NCBI GenBank assembly: GCA_944386395.1
Contig: CALXAZ010000166.1
Span: forward strand, 1-9,377
Source of the DNA: an uncultured Clostridia bacterium
GTDB taxonomy: Bacteria > Bacillota > Clostridia > Oscillospirales > JAAYOS01
Reading direction: 5' to 3'
DNA length: 9,377 nucleotides
Below the pieces are notes generated by a model. That model was not told the DNA's origin and ran no database searches. It saw nothing but the letters and a program-made list of their open reading frames with translations. Position 1 is the first letter of the stretch. Every line of letters begins with the position of its first letter. The position numbers and the translations under genes were made by a program. Positions 1-5,419 of this stretch are shown piece after piece.

Positions 1-1
1 C

Positions 2-241
2 GATAATGCGTTTATAAAGTTTCACAAAGTAAAGCTTCTCACCCGCACGCTTGCCGAGGTCGAGACTACGATATATCGTCTGGCAAACGCGATAAAGAAA
101 ACACAAAAGCGGGCAAATGCTCTTGAAAATATTATTATTCCAAATTTTTCAGAAGATATTAAGATAATAAACGAAGCTCTTGAGGAAAAAGAACGAGAGG
201 AATTTGCTCGTCTTAAGGTCATAAAAAAACAAAAAGGTTGA
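2..241 (+). CDS. ntpD: V-type ATP synthase subunit D, C-terminal part (5' end outside window)
   Basis: The last 79 codons of a gene that enters from the left edge. Subunit D forms the central rotor shaft of the V1/A1 head and couples ATP turnover at the A3B3 hexamer to rotation of the membrane c-ring. The visible part matches the second long helix of the coiled coil: KTQKRANALENIIIP, then an acidic/isoleucine stretch, then EEKEREEFARLKVIKKQKG. The pattern R-x-NALE-x-IIP followed by E-REEF-RLK-IK is the family's recognisable C-terminal signature. The composition is strongly charged and helical, with no membrane segment, as expected. In related bacteria this gene usually closes the A-B-D end of a V-ATPase operon, and the terminator 30 bases downstream agrees with that. 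The family call is firm; bacterial annotations use both ntpD and atpD as the symbol. Confidence 0.9.
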   Translation, partial: DNAFIKFHKVKLLTRTLAEVETTIYRLANAIKKTQKRANALENIIIPNFSEDIKIINEALEEKEREEFARLKVIKKQKG

Positions 242-270
242 ACAGCTGCCTTTTAGAAAAAGCATATAAG

Positions 271-304
271 AAAGCCCGGAACACTAAAATGTGTTCCGGG
301 CTTT
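271..304. terminator. Bidirectional intrinsic terminator between ntpD and the solute-binding protein gene
   Basis: A perfect 14-bp inverted repeat: AAAGCCCGGAACAC (271-284), 6-base loop TAAAAT, and GTGTTCCGGGCTTT (291-304). The arms are GC-rich in the middle and end in AAA/TTT, so a U-rich tail forms on either strand. It sits between two converging genes and can stop both. Confidence 0.9.
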
Positions 305-342
305 AAGTTTGGTTCTAACCATAAAATGTCTTAAATAAGCCG

Positions 343-2082
343 CTACTCCATTATCCCATACTGCACAAGCTCTGCCTCTGTATATCCTACAGTAATATCT
401 CTGTTAAGATAGCTCTCATACGCTTCCTGTGCCCATTCGAGCACCTGCTGGATACCCATTCTTTCCATCTCAGCGATAAAGCTATCATACTGCGTATCTA
501 TATCCATCTCTCCGCTGATAAACTTTACGCTATATTCTTCAGCCATTGTATTTATATCATTTAGTTTTGCCGCATATTCCGTTTGAACATCTTCCTTTAT
601 CGAAAGACTAGGCATATACTGGAAGCTCTCAGGAGTGATGTGCTCATCCCACACTTCTGATGCTCCAAACTTCTCATACTCAGATGTATTTTCCCCTAGG
701 GTTCGTTCCCAATCATATAGACACGAAGAACAGTTATGATGTATGCAGTTTATTGTTATCATCTGCTCTATGCTAAGCCCGTCAGGATTATTTAACATCT
801 CATCCGTCAATGTGGGTTTGCCATCTATAAAGTTGAAGCTTTTTCCCTCAATCCCATAGTTATATAGGATATAGCCATCATATGTAAAACCATAGTCGAA
901 ATATTTTAACATATACGGTATTTTGCTCTCATCGCACTGTGTGCTTATAGTATATGCACTATTTGTTGCATATTTCCATACCATCATACCTCCAACCTTA
1001 CGTATCTGGTCAGGCGACTGGCGCGGAACCTCAATGGCTATCCACTGCCCTCCATCTACAGTCGAGGCATTATATCTGTCATAGTTATTTCTCTGTATAT
1101 ATGAACAAGCCGCCTTTCCATTGAGACACATTGTTTCCGAGTCGGGATTTGTACGGCTATAGAAATCCTGATCATACAGCCCTTCTGCATACCACTGTGC
1201 AAGCATTTTAAGATTCTCTTTATATCCTTCTGTATATGGTCCATACATTACCTGTCCATCTATCTGAAAAAGCTTTACTCCGGAATCACGTCCTGCCAGA
1301 AACAGACTGTTTGCTCCCAAATAGCCGTTTGTGCTCTTCTGCTCCACAAATGGGATCTCAAAACCATATGCTTTAAGCTGTGTGAGCATGTCGTACCAGT
1401 CGTCATAAGTATCGACCTTGTCAGTATCTATCCCCAGCTCGTCGGTCGCGTCTTTTCTGACCATGAAACCGCCATACGAACCCTGCAATGTCTTTTTGAT
1501 GGATTGAATAAAACCAAGTCTGCCCTGGTCGGTAACTGTCATCCTCAGGCAGTCCGGATCAAGCTCATTTGCTTCCGCACGACGGAGCATATAATTTGGA
1601 AAATACTCCGAGTATGGTGCAAGGTCAATTATTACTTCATCATTTATATACTTATCCACGCCGCCTACCATATAGCCGGTAGCTCCAAAAATTGCATCTG
1701 TATATATATTAGATGCAACCATAAGATTAAACTGTGCCTGTTCCTGTCCTGATACCGGATGGGTCCATTCTATATGCACATTCGTTCTTGCTTCAAGCTC
1801 CTGACGAGCAACAGATTCGTTCTGATCATTCAACCCGGATCCTGTATATGGTGTCCCACCCCACATCGAGAATGTTACAAGATCATCTGATAATGGCAAT
1901 TCGATAGTATAATCCCCATTTTCATTCAGCTCAGGCAAACCGGTTTCAGTCGTCGCCGCAGTTGTTTCCGAAGTCGTTTCTGTTGATGTGGTTGTTGCTG
2001 CGGTAGTATTTTCCGTTTCCCCGCACGCAGTTATAGACATGATAATGAATAGCGCAAGAAGAACACAAACTATGCGCCGCAT
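343..2082 (-). CDS. Lipoprotein extracellular solute-binding protein (LplA/LipO-type, ABC sugar transport)
   Basis: A 579-residue substrate-binding lipoprotein. Residues 1-20 are a lipoprotein signal peptide: basic MRR, a hydrophobic core, and the lipobox ITAC with the lipidated Cys at 20. Residues 22-47 form a Thr/Glu/Ser-rich flexible linker, typical of lipoproteins tethered to Gram-positive membranes. The rest is a long bilobal binding domain: near the start FSMWGG and LEARTNVHIEW; near the end KFISGEMDID followed by ERMGIQQVLEWAQEAYESYL, which resembles the C-terminus of the LplA/YtcQ/LipO group (about 500-580 residues) that feeds CUT1-type importers of complex sugars. Many Trp/Tyr residues suit carbohydrate stacking. 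The start is ATG at 2080-2082 with AAGGAG eight bases upstream. It is followed by a terminator and has no permease genes beside it, so its membrane partners must lie elsewhere. It points away from the sulfatases but shares the locus with them. The ligand, probably a sulfated or decorated oligosaccharide, is inferred only from context. Confidence 0.88.
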   Translation of the reverse strand: MRRIVCVLLALFIIMSITACGETENTTAATTTSTETTSETTAATTETGLPELNENGDYTIELPLSDDLVTFSMWGGTPYTGSGLNDQNESVARQELEARTNVHIEWTHPVSGQEQAQFNLMVASNIYTDAIFGATGYMVGGVDKYINDEVIIDLAPYSEYFPNYMLRRAEANELDPDCLRMTVTDQGRLGFIQSIKKTLQGSYGGFMVRKDATDELGIDTDKVDTYDDWYDMLTQLKAYGFEIPFVEQKSTNGYLGANSLFLAGRDSGVKLFQIDGQVMYGPYTEGYKENLKMLAQWYAEGLYDQDFYSRTNPDSETMCLNGKAACSYIQRNNYDRYNASTVDGGQWIAIEVPRQSPDQIRKVGGMMVWKYATNSAYTISTQCDESKIPYMLKYFDYGFTYDGYILYNYGIEGKSFNFIDGKPTLTDEMLNNPDGLSIEQMITINCIHHNCSSCLYDWERTLGENTSEYEKFGASEVWDEHITPESFQYMPSLSIKEDVQTEYAAKLNDINTMAEEYSVKFISGEMDIDTQYDSFIAEMERMGIQQVLEWAQEAYESYLNRDITVGYTEAELVQYGIME

Positions 2083-2100
2083 AATGTTATCTCCTTTCTA

Positions 2101-2117
2101 TTAAAACGTTTAACTTA
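2101..2117. promoter_or_regulatory. Putative LacI-type operator in the solute-binding protein leader
   Basis: TTAAAACGTTTAACTTA holds AAACGTTT (2104-2111), a palindrome centred on CG as in LacI-family operators. TAAAACGTTTAACTTA (2102-2117) matches TAAAAGGTTTAACTCA (3512-3527) before the sulfatases at 14 of 16 bases. It lies downstream of the predicted start of transcription and just upstream of the ribosome-binding site, a position where a bound repressor could block transcription. A CcpA cre site is a weaker alternative (three mismatches to the cre consensus by eye). Function is inferred. Confidence 0.5.
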
Positions 2118-2127
2118 TTGCGTATAA

Positions 2128-2139
2128 GATATCGATATC
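2128..2139. promoter_or_regulatory. 12-bp perfect palindrome near the solute-binding protein transcription start
   Basis: GATATCGATATC is a perfect palindrome centred on CG at 2133/2134. It lies a few bases downstream of the predicted start of leftward transcription. Beside it TTAACTTA (2141-2148) repeats the TTAACTTA of the nearby operator-like motif (2110-2117). Its place suits an operator, but the regulator is not identified. Confidence 0.35.
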
Positions 2140-2148
2140 GTTAACTTA

Positions 2149-2177
2149 AAAATACACAACTTTGTCTATTTTGTCAA
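2149..2177 (-). promoter_or_regulatory. Predicted sigma-A promoter for the solute-binding protein gene
   Basis: On the minus strand, TTGACA (2172-2177) is followed by a 17-bp spacer and TATTTT (2149-2154). The -35 is perfect; the -10 matches the consensus at four of six positions. Transcription would begin near 2142, giving a leader of about 60 bases. This implies that the gene has its own promoter and does not depend only on read-through from lacI. Confidence 0.6.
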
Positions 2178-2189
2178 TACCTTTTTTAA

Positions 2190-2268
2190 AATCGTTTTAT
2201 TTTTTTATTTTTAGAAAAATATTTGTCTTTTATTTATTTTCTCTCGCAAGTTAATCGTTTTATTTTTT
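2190..2268. repeat. Two identical 16-bp direct repeats, 63 bp apart, upstream of the solute-binding protein gene
   Basis: AATCGTTTTATTTTTT occurs at 2190-2205 and again at 2253-2268. Both copies are upstream of the predicted promoter in the AT-rich 222-base spacer between lacI and the solute-binding protein gene. The 63-bp offset is six helical turns at 10.5 bp per turn, so both would face the same side of the DNA. A related CGATTTTT on the opposite sense overlaps the lacI stop (2299-2306). An activator-binding or looping role is possible; chance similarity of AT-rich DNA is the alternative. Confidence 0.45.
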
Positions 2269-2304
2269 GGTAAAAAACTGTTGTTTTAAAGATAAAAGCG
2301 ATTT

Positions 2305-3309
2305 TTAAATTATTTCCGGTATCAAAAGCTTGTGTTCTATGTTATTTTCTCCCTTTAGTCTTGCAATTATCATTTCTGCCATAATCTTCCCTATCTCGTT
2401 ATTCGGCAGATAGCTGTAATGCAGCCAATCGTATAACTCCTGAGCTACAAATCCCTGGGCTAACACAATAGTTGGGAACACCTGCCCTCTCTGCCACATT
2501 CTTTTAAGTGCCCATTGTTCCATCCCTGACCAGAAAAGAACTAACACATCTCCTTCGCTCATATTGTCTACTGCGCTTATTATCTTTTCACTACAATGCA
2601 TGCTCGTTCCATAATACTGATCGTCATTTACCGGTCCTATATACATAGTATCCTTTTTTATCTCAATCTCTATCCCATGCTCATATGCAGCCTTTGCTAT
2701 TCCCTGTTCGCGCTCCTGCTCTTGCCGCATTTCCCTCTCTATTTCAATGGCAACAATCTTTTTTGTATTATACCGTTCTGACATAAATTTTACAGCGTTA
2801 TATGCTCCCATAAAATAATCAATATCAACAGAGGGTATCATTCTGTCTATTGCGCAATCCAATGTTACTACTGGTATTTCATGCAAAACCAGGGCTCTTT
2901 TCTGATCATTACTGATTTCGTCTATGTTTGTCCCTATATACAGGAAACCATCGACCTTATTCTCAAAATAATATTTTAAAAAGCTGTTATCCGCCCGATC
3001 CTCTCCGCGCTGGCACAGTATAACACTATATCCATATTTATTCAGTTCCTTGAGTATTCCCCTCACAACGTGCGAATTTCTTATGTGCCACATCGTTGTG
3101 ACAACCCCTATACACATAGTACGGCTTTCTCTTAGTCCCTTTGCCACATTGTTGCGCACATAATTCAGCTTTTTTACCGCAGCAAGCACAGCTTGTCTTG
3201 TCTCTTCAGATATAGGATGTCCTGACGATTCATTAAGGACAAAGGATACCGTTGCTATTGATACACCAGCTTCACGCGCAACATCTTTCATTGTAGCCTT
3301 ATTTGCCAT
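2305..3309 (-). CDS. LacI-family transcriptional regulator
   Basis: A 334-residue LacI/GalR-family regulator. Residues 6-26 (TMKDVAREAGVSIATVSFVLN) are the helix-turn-helix, with the usual K-D-VA-AGVS-ATVS pattern and Phe where Arg is common. Residues 48-65 are the hinge region (LNYVRNNVAKGLRESR) that inserts in the operator minor groove. Residues 66-334 are the periplasmic-binding-protein-like effector domain: IGVVTTMW, the VDGFLYIGT strand, and IPSVDIDYFMGAYNAVKFM. The stretch VLVLFWSGMEQWALKRM occupies the place of the common NDxxAxG segment, so the ligand pocket is not that of a textbook sugar repressor. The start is ATG at 3307-3309, with GGGAGGGG just upstream and the HTH beginning at once; upstream in-frame codons to 3387 are AT-rich and overlap the predicted promoter. 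It lies divergent to two sulfatases and upstream of a solute-binding protein, so it most likely regulates both. The effector is unknown. Confidence 0.92.
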   Translation of the reverse strand: MANKATMKDVAREAGVSIATVSFVLNESSGHPISEETRQAVLAAVKKLNYVRNNVAKGLRESRTMCIGVVTTMWHIRNSHVVRGILKELNKYGYSVILCQRGEDRADNSFLKYYFENKVDGFLYIGTNIDEISNDQKRALVLHEIPVVTLDCAIDRMIPSVDIDYFMGAYNAVKFMSERYNTKKIVAIEIEREMRQEQEREQGIAKAAYEHGIEIEIKKDTMYIGPVNDDQYYGTSMHCSEKIISAVDNMSEGDVLVLFWSGMEQWALKRMWQRGQVFPTIVLAQGFVAQELYDWLHYSYLPNNEIGKIMAEMIIARLKGENNIEHKLLIPEII

Positions 3310-3339
3310 ATTCCCCTCCCAGTTTTTTCTACTCACAAT

Positions 3340-3368
3340 AATATACACTACAATTCTTTTTATGTCAA
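3340..3368 (-). promoter_or_regulatory. Predicted sigma-A promoter for the LacI-family regulator gene
   Basis: On the minus strand, TTGACA (3363-3368), a 17-bp spacer, then TATATT (3340-3345), five of six to the -10 consensus. Transcription would start near 3333, about 25 bases upstream of the ATG at 3309, with the GGGAGGGG ribosome-binding site in that leader. Confidence 0.68.
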
Positions 3369-3378
3369 TATTGTATAA

Positions 3379-3393
3379 TTTAAACATTTAACT
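3379..3393. promoter_or_regulatory. Third operator-like motif upstream of the LacI regulator gene
   Basis: TTTAAACATTTAACT resembles the motifs at 2101-2117 and 3512-3527 and shares their TTTAACT end, but the central CG/GG is CA. It lies just upstream of the regulator's -35 and about 130 bp from the sulfatase operator-like site. It could serve autoregulation or looping. It is weaker than the other two copies. Confidence 0.35.
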
Positions 3394-3412
3394 GCATTTT
3401 TTATTTATTTTT

Positions 3413-3442
3413 TACTATATTTTTATTTTAAAAAATATAGTA
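3413..3442. repeat. 12-bp inverted repeat in the lacI-sulfatase divergent spacer
   Basis: TACTATATTTTT (3413-3424), six-base loop ATTTTA, and AAAAATATAGTA (3431-3442) are a perfect inverted repeat. It lies between the two divergent promoters, upstream of both, where neither transcript should contain it. It may bind a dimeric regulator or form a cruciform; it is not a terminator. The surrounding 3310-3565 spacer is otherwise extremely AT-rich with no gene. Confidence 0.55.
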
Positions 3443-3478
3443 CTTCTTTAATATATTGTTTTATAATTATTTTTTATA

Positions 3479-3507
3479 TTGACATTACAAATAAATAATA
3501 ATATACT
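3479..3507 (+). promoter_or_regulatory. Predicted strong sigma-A promoter for the sulfatase pair
   Basis: TTGACA (3479-3484), a 17-bp spacer and TATACT (3502-3507): a perfect -35, ideal spacing, and a -10 matching at five of six positions. Transcription would begin near 3513-3515, inside the operator-like motif that follows, which suits a repressed promoter. Confidence 0.75.
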
Positions 3508-3511
3508 TTAG

Positions 3512-3527
3512 TAAAAGGTTTAACTCA
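3512..3527. promoter_or_regulatory. Putative LacI-type operator over the sulfatase transcription start
   Basis: TAAAAGGTTTAACTCA agrees at 14 of 16 bases with TAAAACGTTTAACTTA (2102-2117) before the solute-binding protein gene. It begins five bases after the -10 and covers the expected start of transcription, where a bound protein would exclude RNA polymerase. Binding by the neighbouring LacI protein is an inference. Confidence 0.5.
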
Positions 3528-3565
3528 ACCGGAAAAATAAATATAAATGAAAGGCTGTATTGCTT

Positions 3566-5362
3566 ATGAAAGCTATAATGGTTATGTACGATTCGCTAAA
3601 CCGACACTACCTTTCTCCATATGGCTGCAACTGGACAAAAACTCCAAACTTTCAGCGCCTAGCTACACACTCTGTAACTTTCGATAATCACTATGTTGGC
3701 AGCATGCCATGCATGCCTGCAAGGCGTGAGCTCCATACAGGGAGATATAATTTTCTACATCGCGGTTGGTCTCCACTCGAACCTTTTGATGATTCGATGC
3801 CTGAAATTCTTGCAAATAATGGTATATATACGCATCTGGTTTCCGATCACAAGCACTACTGGGAGGATGGTGGAGCTACATACCACACCAGATATTGCAC
3901 ATGGGAAAACATCAGGGGTCAACAAGGAGATCCATGGAAAGCTGATCTCAATCCAAATATAACTAATCCTACCCTTCTGCGGAAAGGTCAGGGCAGAATA
4001 GGACAGAAGTTTGCCGGAAATGTTCAGCGTCAAGATGTAATAAATCGTAGATATATGAGAGAAGAAATAAACCACAGCCAAGCAAAAACTTTTTCTGCGG
4101 GGCTTGAGTTTCTGGAAAATAACTGGAACTATGACAATTGGTTTCTTCAGATAGAGACCTTCGACCCTCATGAACCCTTTTTCTCCAACGAAAAGTATGA
4201 GGCGCTCTATGATAAAGTTGACATAGGCCGCGAAATTGATTGGCCCCCATATGCCCCGTTGGATAGCAAAGATACTGAAGATGTAGTGCTTCATGTAAAA
4301 CACAAGTATGCAGCGCTTGTTTCTATGTGTGATACATATCTGGGAAAAGTTCTTGATTTCATGGATAAGCATGACATGTGGAAGGATACTATGCTCATTG
4401 TAAATACTGACCATGGCTTCCTGATAGGCGAGCACTCCTGGTGGGCAAAGACAGCAATGCCTCTCTATAACGAGATTGCGCATATACCTATGTTCATATG
4501 GGATCCCAGGTGTGGTGCCATGGGAGAACGCCGCAGCTCCCTTACACAAACTATAGACCTAGCTCCTACTTTGCTTGAATTTTTTGGTATAGAGCGTACA
4601 AAAGATATGCTTGGCAAAGCTCTCAGAGATACAATATCAAATGATATTCCCGTACATAATTATGCTCTATACGGCTTCCATGGTAATCAAATAAACATTA
4701 CTGACGGCAGGTATGTATACATGAGAAACTCGGTAAAACGCGATGCCCCTGTATATGAATACACTCTCATGCCAACTAACATGCGCTCGCGCTATCCGCT
4801 ACCTGCTCTAAGAAAGTCTGAATTATCAAAACCTTTCTCCTTCACAAAGGACACCCCTCTTCTTAAAATACCGCTTTCCAACAGTGGATTTGGAGGCTCT
4901 CCATATCGTTTTGGCACACATCTTTTTGATCTTTCTGTAGATCCCACACAGGAGCATCCTATAGACGACCCAGAAATTGAGATACAAATGATGAATGCAA
5001 TGGCAAAACTCATGAGTGAAAATGATGCCCCTATTCACGAGTTTGAGCGAGTAGGTTTGTATCCTGAGGGAGAAATGTCTGTCGAATATTTAATATCACA
5101 GCGAAAGGATATCTCTAAGCTCGAGTCTATTATGCCCTTTGACGGATTCGAATGGTCCCCACAGGCAAAAGAACAATTTCACACTCTTGAGTTGATAGCT
5201 CGTATACCCGACCTTTCTCTAAAATTTCAGACTTTTGCTCAGGATGCAAACACCTCTAAGATAGACAGCGACCTCATCCTACGCTTTATCAACGAAACTG
5301 TTCCAACAAATATTTCTTCAATGCTTTCTGGGCTTATGCTCACTGCAGGCAGGCTCGATTAG
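3566..5362 (+). CDS. Cytoplasmic Cys-type sulfatase, first of a tandem pair
   Basis: A 598-residue sulfatase of the alkaline phosphatase superfamily (S1 type), hydrolysing sulfate esters with a formylglycine. The signature CMPAR (49-53) followed by ELHTGR is the Cys-type C-x-P-x-R motif, so C49 would be the residue oxidised to formylglycine. Other expected site residues are D9 (YDSLNRHYLSPYG, metal), D200/H202 (FDPHEPF), D282/H283 (NTDHG, metal), and H290/K295 (GEHSWWAKT). LFDLSVDPTQEHPIDDPE (453-470) is the common C-terminal sulfatase tail motif. There is no signal peptide or membrane segment, so it acts on an imported substrate in the cytoplasm. ATG at 3566 is chosen because the identical MKAIMVMYDS begins the paralogue; GAAAGG lies 11 bases upstream, and an in-frame TTG at 3560 is an alternative. 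It heads the sulfatase operon. The metal set also fits phosphonate/phosphodiester monoester hydrolases, so the exact substrate is open. No maturase gene is nearby. Confidence 0.92.
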   Translation: MKAIMVMYDSLNRHYLSPYGCNWTKTPNFQRLATHSVTFDNHYVGSMPCMPARRELHTGRYNFLHRGWSPLEPFDDSMPEILANNGIYTHLVSDHKHYWEDGGATYHTRYCTWENIRGQQGDPWKADLNPNITNPTLLRKGQGRIGQKFAGNVQRQDVINRRYMREEINHSQAKTFSAGLEFLENNWNYDNWFLQIETFDPHEPFFSNEKYEALYDKVDIGREIDWPPYAPLDSKDTEDVVLHVKHKYAALVSMCDTYLGKVLDFMDKHDMWKDTMLIVNTDHGFLIGEHSWWAKTAMPLYNEIAHIPMFIWDPRCGAMGERRSSLTQTIDLAPTLLEFFGIERTKDMLGKALRDTISNDIPVHNYALYGFHGNQINITDGRYVYMRNSVKRDAPVYEYTLMPTNMRSRYPLPALRKSELSKPFSFTKDTPLLKIPLSNSGFGGSPYRFGTHLFDLSVDPTQEHPIDDPEIEIQMMNAMAKLMSENDAPIHEFERVGLYPEGEMSVEYLISQRKDISKLESIMPFDGFEWSPQAKEQFHTLELIARIPDLSLKFQTFAQDANTSKIDSDLILRFINETVPTNISSMLSGLMLTAGRLD

Positions 5363-5371
5363 CTTGCCTGC
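5345..5371 (+). other. Hairpin spanning the stop codon of the first sulfatase
   Basis: GCAGGCAGGCT (5345-5355), loop CGATT, AGCTTGCCTGC (5361-5371) form an 11-bp stem with one G-U pair. The stem encloses the TAG stop (5360-5362). No T-run follows, so it is not a standard terminator. It may stabilise the 3' end of the first cistron or set the ratio between the two sulfatases. No comparable hairpin is seen after the second gene. Confidence 0.55.
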
Positions 5372-5419
5372 ATAACCGTATACTTTGCATATAAATTATA
5401 AAATGAAAGGTTGATATCT

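Noticed and set aside
1504..1752. 82-codon plus-strand frame inside the solute-binding protein gene
   Set aside because: It is antisense to a well-supported gene, with no domain or ribosome-binding site.
2101..2115. CcpA cre site before the solute-binding protein gene
   Set aside because: Against WTGNAANCGNWNNCW the sequence misses the conserved G and the downstream CW. The similarity to the two other local motifs is better explained by the local LacI protein.
3310..3387. N-terminal extension of the LacI regulator to an ATG at 3387
   Set aside because: The added 26 residues precede the normal LacI start, span the predicted -10 and -35, and lack a ribosome-binding site, while GGGAGGGG precedes the ATG at 3309.
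3755..4549. 264-codon open frame on the minus strand inside the first sulfatase
   Set aside because: It is antisense to a gene with clear catalytic motifs. Its translation has no recognisable domain, and similar minus-strand frames occur in the paralogue, as expected from shared codon composition.
5363..5419. Separate promoter for the second sulfatase
   Set aside because: TATAAATTATAAAAT near 5391-5405 looks like a -10, but no -35 lies at a suitable distance; cotranscription is simpler.
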